NCBI RefSeq assembly: GCF_963691685.1
Contig: NZ_OY829290.1
Span: 930,001-994,000, forward strand
Origin: Thalassovita sp.
Lineage (GTDB): Bacteria; Pseudomonadota; Alphaproteobacteria; Rhodobacterales; Rhodobacteraceae
Direction of reading: 5' to 3'
Length of the DNA stretch: 64,000 nt
The first letter of the stretch is position 1. Each line of letters begins with the position of its first letter. A model generated the notes under the pieces. It did no database searches and was not told where the DNA came from. It saw nothing but the letters and a program-made list of their open reading frames with translations. Made by a program: the position numbers and the translations under genes. Positions 17,347 to 26,361 of this stretch are shown one piece after another.

Positions 17347-18170
17347 TATTGAACCCTCGCCCTGATGATGCCCGAGAGGTATTCCAGCGCCATGACGATC
17401 CCGATGATGATGATCAAAATGGCGGCGGCGGTGTCATATTCGTAGCGGTCAAAAGCGGTGTTCAACGTCGCCCCGATGCCACCGGCCCCCACCAGCCCCA
17501 GAATGGCGCTTTCGCGGAAGTTGATGTCGATGCGGTACATCGACAGGCCAATCAGCCGCGGCATGACCTGTGGCTGGACCCCGTAGTTGATCCATTGCAT
17601 CCAGCGTGCGCCGGAAGCTTTGATCGCCTCTGCCTGCACGCGGTCCATGCTCTCAATATCCTCGGCCAACAGTTTCGACAGGAAGCCGATGGTGGCAAAG
17701 CTGAGGGTCAGGAAGCCAGCCAGCGGTCCAAAGCCGAAGATCGCCACCAAAAGGATCGCGACGATAATCTCCTGCAGGGCACGGCTGACGGCCACGATGC
17801 CACGGCAGATCAGATAGACCGGCATCGGGGCAATGTTGCGCGCAGCGCCTAGCCCGATGGGGATTGAGATGGCGATGCCCACGACCGAGGCCGCAACGGT
17901 CATCACGATGCTTTCGACCATCCCGTCCCAAATGTCGCCAGCGCGGCTGGTGAAATCGGGGCTGGTGAATGCCAGGATAAAGGCGGCGCCACGGTCCAGC
18001 CCTTCGTAGACACGGGTCCAGTTGACATCAATCGTCATGAAAGAGGCGATGAGATAGGCCGCAAAACCGATCATCAGCACCCAGCGCAGCCAGGCCCGTT
18101 TGACCAGCGGCGGACGCTGCCATTTCTGCCCGATCAGGGCGTTTAGTTCAGGGGACATGGCGCTGCTCAT
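17346..18170 (-). CDS. phnE: Phosphonate-type ABC transporter permease (first PhnE)
   Basis: A 274-residue permease paralogous to the next gene: loop RVQAEAIKASGARWMQWINY, then YRIDINFRESAILGLVGAGG. The N-terminus carries a membrane helix after a charged cytoplasmic start. It overlaps phnC by 4 nt upstream and the second phnE by one base downstream. The two PhnE subunits presumably form a heterodimeric channel served by PhnC. Confidence 0.88.
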   Translation of the reverse strand: MSSAMSPELNALIGQKWQRPPLVKRAWLRWVLMIGFAAYLIASFMTIDVNWTRVYEGLDRGAAFILAFTSPDFTSRAGDIWDGMVESIVMTVAASVVGIAISIPIGLGAARNIAPMPVYLICRGIVAVSRALQEIIVAILLVAIFGFGPLAGFLTLSFATIGFLSKLLAEDIESMDRVQAEAIKASGARWMQWINYGVQPQVMPRLIGLSMYRIDINFRESAILGLVGAGGIGATLNTAFDRYEYDTAAAILIIIIGIVMALEYLSGIIRARVQ

Positions 18171-18964
18171 GCGGCGGCCCCTTCGTCTTCGTCCTCATCC
18201 TCGACCTTTTCGATGGTCGCTTCCCAGTCTTCTTCGCCGTAGATCGTGGTCAGCACATCCGGGGTCAGTTCCTGCGGGGTGCCATCAAATTCAATCGCGC
18301 CAAAGCGCAGACCGACGACGCGGCTGACAAACATCTGCGCCAGGGCCACATCGTGGATGTTGATGATCGCGGCCAGGCCACGTTCCGCACAGAGCTCACA
18401 AATCAGGCGCATGATCTGGCGGCTGGTTTTCGGATCAAGCGAAGCAGTCGGTTCATCGACCAGCAACAGCTTTGGATCCTGAATAAGGGCGCGGCAGATG
18501 CCGACCCGCTGACGCTGGCCGCCTGACAGTTCATCGGCCCGTTTGTCAGCCATCGCCAAAAGACCCACGCGGTCCAGCAGGCGGTAAGCCTCATCCACAT
18601 CCTTCTGCGGGTATTTGCGCAGGAAGCTGCGCCAGAAGCCAACGTAGCCCAAGCGGCCGGACAGAACGTTTTCCATCACGGTCAGACGCTCCACCAGCGC
18701 GTATTCCTGAAAGATCATCCCCATCTGACGCCGCGCCTGACGCAACCCACCAGAGGAGAGTTTGGTCAGGTCGGTATCGTCCAGCCACACCTCACCGCTG
18801 GTGGGTTCCACCAGACGGTTGATGCAGCGGATCATGGTGGATTTACCAGCCCCCGAAGGGCCGATGAGGGCCAGCACCTGGCCATCGGGAATTTCCAGGT
18901 CGATGGATTTCAGCGCCTGATCCCCGGTTTTATATGTCTTGAGTAGTTTCTTGAGCCTGAGCAT
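18167..18964 (-). CDS. phnC: Phosphonate-type ABC transporter ATPase (PhnC)
   Basis: A 265-residue ATP-binding subunit. Walker A is GPSGAGKST, the signature is LSGGQRQRVGICRAL, Walker B is LLLVDEPTASLD and the switch region is INIHDVALA. PhnC-specific features include MIRCINRLVEPTSGEV. The C-terminus ends in an acidic tail (EKVEDEDEDEG) beyond the family core. Start at MLRLKKL; the in-frame codons upstream fall in the intercistronic hairpin region. It is 64 nt downstream of phnD. Confidence 0.9.
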   Translation of the reverse strand: MLRLKKLLKTYKTGDQALKSIDLEIPDGQVLALIGPSGAGKSTMIRCINRLVEPTSGEVWLDDTDLTKLSSGGLRQARRQMGMIFQEYALVERLTVMENVLSGRLGYVGFWRSFLRKYPQKDVDEAYRLLDRVGLLAMADKRADELSGGQRQRVGICRALIQDPKLLLVDEPTASLDPKTSRQIMRLICELCAERGLAAIINIHDVALAQMFVSRVVGLRFGAIEFDGTPQELTPDVLTTIYGEEDWEATIEKVEDEDEDEGAAA

Positions 18965-18985
18965 GACCGCCTCATTTATTGCAGA

Positions 18986-19010
18986 CGGCGGGGCCACAGA
19001 GACCCCGCCG
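18986..19010 (-). other. Intercistronic hairpin between phnD and phnC
   Basis: Arms CGGCGGGG (18986-18993) and CCCCGCCG (19003-19010) with a 9-nt loop and no T-run. Hairpins between binding-protein and ATPase genes often stabilise the upstream message so that the binding protein is made in excess; that role is inferred. Confidence 0.5.
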
Positions 19011-19028
19011 CGATTTCGTCATCAAAGC

Positions 19029-19997
19029 TTACTTACAGGCGTAGCTGACGTCGTTGGCGCTGTCGATTTTGCGGATCACATCCCAATGTTTCTGATAGGT
19101 GATCGGGATGAACTGCGCTTCGCCGTTCTTGCCGAACTCTTCTTCGAGGCTGGAACCTTCCCAGTTGAAGCTGAAGAAAGCGTCCTGAATGTTGGCCTGC
19201 AGCTCAGGTGTCAGGTTGTAGGCCACACCATAACCGGTGGTCGGGAAGGTCTGCGATTTGTAGAGCGAGACCAGCTGGTCCTCTTTCACAACATCCCGCG
19301 AAATCATCCGCGCCAGAACCGAGTTGGCGATCGATGCGGCTTGATAGTCCTTGTTGGCGACACCCAGGATCGAGTTGTCATGTTTGCCCGAGTAGACCGG
19401 CTCAAAATCCCGCTCTGGGATCATGTCATAGTCGGCTTTCAGGATTGCCGAAGGTGCTTTGAAGCCCGAGTTTGAGGTCGGTGAGGTGAAGGCCAGCTGT
19501 TTGCCTTTGATGTCCTCAACCGCTTCGATGCCCGAACCGGGGTAGGTCAGGATTTCCATCTCATAGCCGAAGGACCCATCGGCGCCTGCCATGATGGTGA
19601 AGGGGCGGAAGCCCGCGCAGTTCACCGCCAGCGGGTTGGAGCCGGTGTTGAAGCCTGCAATATGCAGACGGCCCGAACGCATCGCTTCGATCTGGGCGGC
19701 GTTGGACTGTACCGGGAAGAAGACAACTTTTTTGCCGGTCTTTTCTTCGAGATAGCTCAGGAAATCGGCCCAGGCCTCTTTATAAACCGCGGGATCTTCC
19801 ACCGGGGTATAGGCAAAGACCAGCGTGGACGGATCCATCTGCTTGCTGGCGTCGGTGGGGATGTCTGCGATCAGATCGCCGTCGGCATCGCAATACATCG
19901 CGTCCAGCGTGCCACGCTCACATTCAGCCTGTGCTGCACCGGCAACCAGTGAGGTCGCAGCGGCCAGAATGGCCATATAAGATGTTCTCAGTTTCAT
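19029..19997 (-). CDS. phnD: Phosphonate-type ABC transporter substrate-binding protein (PhnD)
   Basis: A 322-residue periplasmic binding protein with the signal peptide MKLRTSYMAILAAATSLVAG ending AAQA. GGAGG lies 7 nt upstream of this ATG, which decides the start. The PhnD fold is recognisable from FAYTPVEDP, GKKVVFFPVQSNAAQIEAM, TSPTSNSGFKAPS and KHDNSILGVANKDY. Before the core there is a short segment with two Cys and DADGDLIAD, a calcium-loop-like pattern. It is 22 nt downstream of the DeoR gene, so both probably share a promoter. Ligand class: phosphonate, phosphite or a phosphate ester. Confidence 0.88.
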   Translation of the reverse strand: MKLRTSYMAILAAATSLVAGAAQAECERGTLDAMYCDADGDLIADIPTDASKQMDPSTLVFAYTPVEDPAVYKEAWADFLSYLEEKTGKKVVFFPVQSNAAQIEAMRSGRLHIAGFNTGSNPLAVNCAGFRPFTIMAGADGSFGYEMEILTYPGSGIEAVEDIKGKQLAFTSPTSNSGFKAPSAILKADYDMIPERDFEPVYSGKHDNSILGVANKDYQAASIANSVLARMISRDVVKEDQLVSLYKSQTFPTTGYGVAYNLTPELQANIQDAFFSFNWEGSSLEEEFGKNGEAQFIPITYQKHWDVIRKIDSANDVSYACK

Positions 19998-20019
19998 GTT
20001 CTTTCCTCCCATTGGTGTT

Positions 20020-20832
20020 TTAAGTACTTGATGTTGCGACCAGAACCTCGACGTTTGCCGCGTCTAAATCTGCGGCAAGCGCCCCTCCTGGGGACTGGTC
20101 AACAATCAGGGTCTCCAATCTGTCCAGCGCGCCAACTTGGCGAAAACCGGGCAGGTCGAATTTTTGTGAATCAATAAGCAAATGCGCTTTCTTGGCGCGG
20201 CGGATCATCGTGGTTTTCACAGCCGCAAATCCGGGCACGGATTCCTGAATACCATCCGCATTTAGCGCTGAGGCGCCGATGAAACAGGCATCAACCTGAA
20301 ACCCGTTCAGATAGTCCACCGTGTCCACGCCGGTTGTCGCCGCCTCAGACGGCATAAACCGGCCGGGGCATTGAAACACATCGATGCCCTTGCTGGTGCC
20401 TAAGACCAATGCAATCTCAAGCGAGTTGGTGACCACGGTGCAGCGGGTGCCGGAATGGGCCAGAAACCGCGCCATCTGGAAGGTTGTGGAGCCTGAATCG
20501 ATCATGATCCGCTGCCCGTCCTTAACCAAGCTGGCCGCCGTGCGACCGATGGTTTCGCGTTCCGAAATTCGGGCTTTGCTGCGTTCGCCAAAACCGGGCT
20601 GCTGGCCAAAACTGGGGGCTGAGGCCCCGCCATGTTCCCGCGCCAGCCGGCCGTTGCGATCGAGCTCGTCCATGTCGCGGCGGATGGTTTCTGACGAGAC
20701 CGCAAAGCGCCGCGCCATGTCTGAAATCCGCACATGCGGACGCAGCTTCAACTCCTGCAGGATTTGCTCCTGCCGGTCGGATTTTCGCAGCCTTTGGCGC
20801 TGCTCCATCTCAGTTGTCTCTGGTCCCACCAT
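20020..20832 (-). CDS. DeoR-family transcriptional regulator
   Basis: A 270-residue repressor. The N-terminal HTH is ISDMARRFAVSSETIRRDMD with the DeoR signature, and the C-terminal sugar-isomerase-like sensor includes IMIDSGSTTFQMARFL and CFIGASALNADGIQ. DeoR proteins usually sense phosphorylated sugars or glycerol phosphate. Start choice is uncertain: 20832 has GGTGA 9 nt upstream, while 20841 and 20808 (MEQRQRLRK) are alternatives. It precedes phnD by 22 nt on the same strand, so it is the first gene of the operon and probably autoregulated. This pairing hints that the transported compound is a phosphate ester rather than a simple phosphonate. Confidence 0.85.
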   Translation of the reverse strand: MVGPETTEMEQRQRLRKSDRQEQILQELKLRPHVRISDMARRFAVSSETIRRDMDELDRNGRLAREHGGASAPSFGQQPGFGERSKARISERETIGRTAASLVKDGQRIMIDSGSTTFQMARFLAHSGTRCTVVTNSLEIALVLGTSKGIDVFQCPGRFMPSEAATTGVDTVDYLNGFQVDACFIGASALNADGIQESVPGFAAVKTTMIRRAKKAHLLIDSQKFDLPGFRQVGALDRLETLIVDQSPGGALAADLDAANVEVLVATSST

Positions 20833-20860
20833 GTGGCGCATTCACCGGAAAAATGTGCGT

Positions 20861-20949
20861 TCCCACAAAAGTGTGTGGGATTCGGCAATTCATGCAACAA
20901 TTTTGTTGGCAAACCCCACATTTCTGAAGGGTTTACCGTAGAGCTACGG
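20861..20949. promoter_or_regulatory. Cluster of inverted repeats between deoR-type and sigma-factor genes
   Basis: Three dyads lie in the divergent intergenic region: TCCCACA/TGTGGGA (20861-20867 and 20874-20880), CAACAA-TT-TTGTTG (20895-20908) and CCGTAG/CTACGG (20936-20949). The first is 28 nt upstream of the regulator start used here and is the best candidate for a DeoR operator. The others are nearer the sigma-factor gene. Confidence 0.4.
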
Positions 20950-21071
20950 CATTTTCCCGTGACCCGCCCAGATCGCCAAAAGCTTGTCATCGGGTGGCAA
21001 TCTGGCTAAGGGAATCGCAGCCAGGATGCCCAACCAGCTAGAGAAACCCTGATTTTTGGTTGGCGCATCCA

Positions 21072-21614
21072 ATGGCAACGACACCCCAGATTGACAAAGT
21101 CTACCTGCGCGAACACGGGCGTTTGCGACGGTTGTTGACCCGTTTGACCGGCAATCGCGCCACTGCCGAAGACCTGGTGCAGGAGGCTTTTGTGCGCGTC
21201 CTTTCGGGCCGCCAGCTGGATGAGATACAGTCCTATGAGGCCTATCTGACCCGGGTGGCGCGCAATCTGGCGCTGAACCATCTGCGGCGTCTGCGCATGG
21301 GCATTGAGGTTTCGGTTGAAACCGAAGTCATTCAGGCGCTGGCAGACGATCAGCCCTCAGCAGAAATGGCGATTATTGCCCGGCAAAGCCTGGAGCAGAT
21401 CCTGCGCGCCATCGTGGCGCTGCCGCCGCGCCGGCGTGAGGTTTTCATCCTGCACCGCTTTGATCACCTGACCTATGACCAGATCGCGGACCGTCTGCAT
21501 ATCTCACGCAATACGGTGATGGTGCAGATCGTCAACGCACTGGCCGATTTGCGCCGCGCCATGCTGGAGGCCGAGGCCTCAGCCCCCGATGATGAAACTT
21601 CAGCGGCAGAGTAA
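21072..21614 (+). CDS. ECF sigma factor (FecI type)
   Basis: A 180-residue extracytoplasmic-function sigma factor. Region 2 is visible as AEDLVQEAFVRVL and SYEAYLTRVARNLALNHLR, and region 4 as ALPPRRREVFILHRFDHLTY followed by IADRLHISRNTVMVQIVNAL. The length and the HRF..LTY segment fit iron-related FecI-like factors. The ATG at 21072 is the only sensible ATG; no strong ribosome site precedes it. It is followed 18 nt later by a FecR-type anti-sigma factor and then an STN-containing receptor, so it should transcribe the receptor gene when heme is bound outside. Confidence 0.92.
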   Translation: MATTPQIDKVYLREHGRLRRLLTRLTGNRATAEDLVQEAFVRVLSGRQLDEIQSYEAYLTRVARNLALNHLRRLRMGIEVSVETEVIQALADDQPSAEMAIIARQSLEQILRAIVALPPRRREVFILHRFDHLTYDQIADRLHISRNTVMVQIVNALADLRRAMLEAEASAPDDETSAAE

Positions 21615-21632
21615 TGAGGTGAGAGGGTTCAA

Positions 21633-22598
21633 GTGTCTCATAAGGCAGAGAGCAATAGCAACACAGCGAAGCATCCAATGACTGAAATGACACCCGAATT
21701 GACCGAAGCGCTGGACTGGTTTGTCAAACTGCGTGACACCCGGGCAGATGACGGCCTGCGGCAACGGTTTGATCAATGGCACGGGGCCGATCCGCGCAAC
21801 GCGGCCGCCTGGCAGGAGGCCGAGGCCCTGTGGAACTGTTTTGATCCGGTGGAGCGGGAAATCAGCACGCTGCGCAAACGCGATGCCACGCTGAACCGCC
21901 GGGCTATGCTGGGCATGCTGTCTGGGGCAGCCTTGATCGGCGCCGGGGGCTGGTATGTCTCGCGCCCTGCGTTCTGGGCCGATGTCACCACCGCACCGGG
22001 GCAAATGCATGCGTTCAACATGGCGGATGGGTCGCGGGTGGAACTGGGTGGGCGATCTGCCCTCGCGTTTGATGAAACCCTTGGCCAGCGCAGCCTTGAG
22101 GTGCTGAGCGGTGAGGCCTTCGTCACCGTGCAGGCCGGTAGCGCACCGCTGCGCATGCAGCTTGGCGGGGCCGAGGTGCTGAGCCAACAGGCTGAGGTGA
22201 ACCTGAAACTGGCCGCCGACAGGGCGCAGCTGTCCGTAGGGTCTGGTGCGGTGCAGCTGCGCCTTGCCAATGCCACCGGTCAGACGGTGGAGGCGGGGCA
22301 GCAGGTCAGCTTTGATGAGAGCCGGCTGTTGGCCCAGCGGCAGGTCGATCGCAAAGACATCGGCGCCTGGCGTCAGGGGCGGCTGGTGTTTCAGGCGGAA
22401 CCGCTGCGCAACGTCCTGCATGAGATTTCCCGCTATCGGGGCGGCCGGATCATCGCCGCCGGGGAGGGGCCTGCCAGCATTCCGGTGACCGCCGTCTTTG
22501 ACGCCAAACAGCCTGACAGCGCGCTGGATACCATCGTGGGGACGCTGGGCCTGAAGCAGCTGGATCTGCCTGCCGGTGTGACAGTGATCTACGCCTGA
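21633..22598 (+). CDS. FecR-family anti-sigma factor
   Basis: A 321-residue membrane regulator. The cytoplasmic N-terminus has the FecR pattern (EALDWFVKLRD, then RFDQWHGADPRNAAAWQEAE); one membrane span follows (MLGMLSGAALIGAGGWYVS), then the periplasmic FecR domain (TAPGQMHAFNMADGSRVELG) and a C-terminal STN-like tail. A GTG start at 21633 is used, with AGAGGG upstream; ATG at 21678 is an alternative. It should hold or activate the sigma factor and receive the signal from the receptor's STN domain. Confidence 0.9.
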   Translation: MSHKAESNSNTAKHPMTEMTPELTEALDWFVKLRDTRADDGLRQRFDQWHGADPRNAAAWQEAEALWNCFDPVEREISTLRKRDATLNRRAMLGMLSGAALIGAGGWYVSRPAFWADVTTAPGQMHAFNMADGSRVELGGRSALAFDETLGQRSLEVLSGEAFVTVQAGSAPLRMQLGGAEVLSQQAEVNLKLAADRAQLSVGSGAVQLRLANATGQTVEAGQQVSFDESRLLAQRQVDRKDIGAWRQGRLVFQAEPLRNVLHEISRYRGGRIIAAGEGPASIPVTAVFDAKQPDSALDTIVGTLGLKQLDLPAGVTVIYA

Positions 22599-22769
22599 GG
22601 CATTTCGCTGAACAAAAAGTGGCGCTAAAGGTTGCATGAAAACAATGCATTACGCATTTTCTCCAAAAAACTTTGGTTCGGGGATAATGCCCCCAGCCCT
22701 TTCGCGGGTCTGTCTAATCAAGGGCAAAGCAACTGCCCAATGGGACAGGACTAATTAAAGGGGATCGTG

Positions 22770-25355
22770 ATGGGCACCCATCCAAACCGAAACGAACGCC
22801 GCGCTGTGACGCTTGCGGCTCTGCTGCTTGGCACCGCCTTGGGGGGCGTGGCCTTGGCGCCGCCCGTCTGGGCCCAAAGCGCAGAACAGACGCAGACCTA
22901 TAACATTCCATCGCAGCCGATGGCGCAGGCGCTGGTGCAGTTTTCCCGCACCAGCGGTTTGCAGATCTTCATGGACGATCGGATCGCAGAGGGCAAGACC
23001 AGCGGTGCGGTCACCGGTGCGCTGACCGCGCGCTCTGCGCTGGCGCTGATTCTAGCCGGCAGCGGCCTGGACTATCGCTTCACCAATGACAGCATGGTCA
23101 GCATCTCCTCGGATGAGGCGGGGCTGAACGCAGAAGGCCTGACGCGCGATGCATTGCCCTTGCAGGTCATTGATCTGAGCACGGGCGCAGGCGGCTACAC
23201 CGCCGCCAGCACCTATGAAGAAGCGGCTTCCATCGCCTATCTGGATGATGTCGATATTCAGCGTTCGCGCGGGGTTTCGGTGGGGGATTTCCTCAAAGGC
23301 CAACCCGGTGTGCTGAACGGTGACAACCGCAATAGCGGCGCATTGGACGTCAACGTGCGCGGCATGCAGGGGCAGGGGCGTGTGCCGATTGTGATCGACG
23401 GCAGCTTCCAGGAATCTACGGTGTATCGCGGCTACTCGGGCGTTGCCGGGCGGACCTATCTGGACCCGGACCTGATCGGCAGCATGTCGATTGAGAAAGG
23501 CCCAAGCGCCGCGGCGGATGGCGCCGGGGCTACGGGCGGTGTCGTTCGGGTCTCAACCCTGCGGCCGGATGATATCATCCCCGAAGGCGAAACCCGCGGT
23601 GTGCGGCTGAAACTGGGCCTGACCAGCAACACCCGCACCCCGCCTGAGGATTACACCGTTGGCGCCGGCAATGGGGATCCGGAACGATTTGATCGCCCCG
23701 GTCCGCTGTCCTTTGGCGATTCAAAAAACGGCAGCATCGCCATCGCGCAGAAATTCGGCGATTTTGAGGTTCTGGCTGCCTATGCCCGGCGTCAGACCGG
23801 CAACTATTTTGCTGGCGAAAACGGGGATGGCCGCGACAACAACGGTTTGAACCGGTTTGGCTTGGGCGAAGAGGTGCTAAACACCTCGCAGGACAATACC
23901 TCCGTTCTGTTGCGCGGGATTTACAATTGGGGGGATGGCCAGTCGATCGATCTGAGCTATTCCAGCTATGGCAGTGACTTTGGCGAGCTGATGCCTTCGC
24001 AGATCATCCGCTCGGGCATGGGGTGGCAGTCGCCGCTCAGCCGCGTCGATGTGGACACGGTGACAGCGCAATACCGTTGGTCGCCCGCGGACAACCCGCT
24101 GATCGATCTCAAGGCAGACGTCTATTTCACCGATAACCTGACCCATATTGAAACCGGCTATGGCTTCAATGGCATTGCTTTGCCGTTCAGCTTTGCCAGT
24201 CAGGCGACGCAATGGGGGGTGAACCTGTCAAACACCTCGCAGCTGGATGTGTTTGGCCGCCCGATGGAGCTGTCCTACGGTATCTCCGGCAAGAAAGAGC
24301 TGCTGCGCCCGCCCAGCAATCTGGAGGATTACGCACCAGACAGCCCCTTTGGGCGTCTGGATGAGGAAATCCGCGACGGTTGGCGGACCCAGGTCAGCGC
24401 CTTTGTCGCCGCATCTTATGAGGCCACGGATAAGCTGACGCTGGATGGGTCGCTGCGCTTTATCAGCATGGAGGGTCAGGACAACACGCCGACCACCTAT
24501 TACACCGACGATGGCAGCGGTGGTCTGGTGCGGGCTGAGGCGAAAAACCATCAGGAGGTCAAAGACGTCGCCCCAATCATTTCGGCCCTCTATGAGCTGC
24601 GTCCCGGCCTGCAGATCTATGGTAAATACGCTGAGGCGCACCGTGCCCCCAGCCTGTTTGAGATCACCCGAGGCTGGAGCGCAGGCCCCAATGTATTGTC
24701 TTCCCTGGAATCGGAACACGCCAAAAACAAAGAGATCGGTGTGAACTATCAGGGCCAGGGCGTCCTGTCCGAGGAAGATCTGTTGCAGGTCAAACTGTCC
24801 TACTTTGACAATAAGATCGACAATTACATCACCCGTTCGGTGCCGGCTGGCTATTCCTTTGTGAACATCGACAATGCCCACTTCAAAGGGTTTGAACTGT
24901 CGATGGCCTATGAGAATGATCGCTTCTTCGGCTCGCTCAGCGGCACCAAATACACCGACATCCGCTTCTGTGAACATGAAGGGGGCGATGGTCCAACGGT
25001 CTGCCGCGACGGGGGCACCGGTGGCGGCTATGCACAGCTGCACCTGCCGCCGACGGCTTCGGCCAGCCTGACACTGGGCACCAAGCTGATGGATGATCGG
25101 CTGCAGCTTGGCACGCGGGTCACCTACATCGGGGACCGCCCGTCCACCCAGTTCAGCGGCGACTACACCACCACGGTTGATTGGGATGACTATGTGACGG
25201 TGGACCTGTTCGGCAGCTATCAAATCAACGACAAATTCAACTTTGATTTCGCGATCGATAACGTTGCTGACAAATACTACATGGATGCGCTGACGCTGGG
25301 GCTTATGCCTTCGCCGGGCCGCACCGTGCGCGTTGGGTTGACTGCCAACTTCTAA
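22770..25355 (+). CDS. TonB-dependent heme-type receptor with STN signalling domain
   Basis: An 861-residue outer-membrane receptor. After the signal peptide (ending APPVWAQ) comes an STN domain at about residues 38-112 (QPMAQALVQFSRTSGLQIF), then a plug (DVNVRGMQGQGRVPIVIDG and IEKGPSAAADGAGATGG) and a beta-barrel ending in Phe (LTANF). ATG 22770 is chosen over GTG 22767 because AAGGGG is 6 nt upstream of it. STN domains bind FecR-type partners, matching the two genes upstream. Heme as ligand is inferred from the heme oxygenase just downstream. The HxuIRA and HasISR systems are analogous. Confidence 0.88.
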   Translation: MGTHPNRNERRAVTLAALLLGTALGGVALAPPVWAQSAEQTQTYNIPSQPMAQALVQFSRTSGLQIFMDDRIAEGKTSGAVTGALTARSALALILAGSGLDYRFTNDSMVSISSDEAGLNAEGLTRDALPLQVIDLSTGAGGYTAASTYEEAASIAYLDDVDIQRSRGVSVGDFLKGQPGVLNGDNRNSGALDVNVRGMQGQGRVPIVIDGSFQESTVYRGYSGVAGRTYLDPDLIGSMSIEKGPSAAADGAGATGGVVRVSTLRPDDIIPEGETRGVRLKLGLTSNTRTPPEDYTVGAGNGDPERFDRPGPLSFGDSKNGSIAIAQKFGDFEVLAAYARRQTGNYFAGENGDGRDNNGLNRFGLGEEVLNTSQDNTSVLLRGIYNWGDGQSIDLSYSSYGSDFGELMPSQIIRSGMGWQSPLSRVDVDTVTAQYRWSPADNPLIDLKADVYFTDNLTHIETGYGFNGIALPFSFASQATQWGVNLSNTSQLDVFGRPMELSYGISGKKELLRPPSNLEDYAPDSPFGRLDEEIRDGWRTQVSAFVAASYEATDKLTLDGSLRFISMEGQDNTPTTYYTDDGSGGLVRAEAKNHQEVKDVAPIISALYELRPGLQIYGKYAEAHRAPSLFEITRGWSAGPNVLSSLESEHAKNKEIGVNYQGQGVLSEEDLLQVKLSYFDNKIDNYITRSVPAGYSFVNIDNAHFKGFELSMAYENDRFFGSLSGTKYTDIRFCEHEGGDGPTVCRDGGTGGGYAQLHLPPTASASLTLGTKLMDDRLQLGTRVTYIGDRPSTQFSGDYTTTVDWDDYVTVDLFGSYQINDKFNFDFAIDNVADKYYMDALTLGLMPSPGRTVRVGLTANF

Positions 25356-25362
25356 GACCAAC

Positions 25363-25388
25363 CGCCGGGGGCCAATTGGTCCCCGGCG
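25363..25388 (+). other. Strong hairpin between receptor and heme oxygenase genes
   Basis: CGCCGGGG (25363-25370) pairs with CCCCGGCG (25381-25388), and the inner ten bases continue as GCCAATTGGT, so almost the whole 26 nt is one stem. No T-run follows, so it looks like an mRNA processing or stability element or a weak attenuator rather than a full terminator. Confidence 0.5.
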
Positions 25389-25499
25389 CCTTCTCCCGGT
25401 GCCTTCTGTTGCGTGCCGCACATTCAGGCCTGCGGGTCTGACCGAAGGCCAGCCCAGCCGCTGCAACAGTGCAGCCCCCCTCAGCCACAGGCAGGTTTT

Positions 25500-26093
25500 A
25501 TGGACACGATTGACACCTCCCTCGCGGAACACCTCCGCCGTCAAACACGCACCGCCCACGAAGATGTGGATCAGACGATCATGGCCGCACGGCCGTTTGA
25601 CACGCTTGAAAACTGTGCCGGGTATCTGCGGGTACAGCATGGGCTGTTCAGTGCGGTGGCACCCCTTTATGCGCGCGCCGATCTGGTTGCGGTCATTGCG
25701 GATCTGGCAGAGCGCAACCGGCTGGAGGCACTGCGCTGCGACCTTGGCGATCTGGGGGAAACACCGCCGTTGGAACCCGCCAGTCATCTGCTGCATCATC
25801 AGGATGGCGCCTATGTTCTGGGCTGGCTCTATGTGGTGGAAGGCTCAAATCTGGGCGCTGCGATCCTGCTGAAACATGCGCGCGGGCTGGGACTGGATGA
25901 AAGCCACGGCGCCCGCCATCTGGCTGCCCCGCCCGAAGGCCGTGCCGCCTATTGGCGCAGTTTCCGCGCCGGGCTGGATGCGATTGACCTGGGGCAGGCG
26001 ACAGATCCCCTGATGGAGGCACGGCGCAATGTTGTGGCCGGGGCCAATGCGGCCTTTGGCTGTGTGCGTCAGCTGTTGCGCGAACGGCTATAG
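25500..26093 (+). CDS. Heme oxygenase (biliverdin-producing)
   Basis: A 197-residue cytoplasmic heme oxygenase. The proximal heme ligand is His20 in TRTAHEDVDQ. The distal helix carries VEGSNLGAAILLKHARGLG, the conserved segment of bacterial HemO/BphO proteins, and YLRVQHGLFSAVAPLYA is also typical. The start is placed at MDTIDTSLAEH; in-frame codons upstream encode a proline-rich non-family peptide. The enzyme opens imported heme to biliverdin, CO and iron using electrons from a reductase. It lies 144 nt beyond the heme-type receptor and is the natural last step of this uptake unit. Confidence 0.88.
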   Translation: MDTIDTSLAEHLRRQTRTAHEDVDQTIMAARPFDTLENCAGYLRVQHGLFSAVAPLYARADLVAVIADLAERNRLEALRCDLGDLGETPPLEPASHLLHHQDGAYVLGWLYVVEGSNLGAAILLKHARGLGLDESHGARHLAAPPEGRAAYWRSFRAGLDAIDLGQATDPLMEARRNVVAGANAAFGCVRQLLRERL

Positions 26094-26361
26094 GCTGGTC
26101 GTGGCGGGCAACTGTACCCATTCCGGCGGCATCCGGGGCGGGTTATTTGCTGTCCGGATTGCGTGACGCAGCGCAATCATCTGATGCGCGCAACCACCGC
26201 ATTGAAATTTCCGATCTGGCGGGATAGAAGGCCTCATCTAGCCCCTTAGCATCTGTGCTCACCAGATGCTGGATAGCCAGACTTCCATACATCCATAGCG
26301 ATCGGCGTCTCTGCTTTTGCGGAGGACCGTGCGACTGCCTGCATGCGAGCTATATCTGTTT

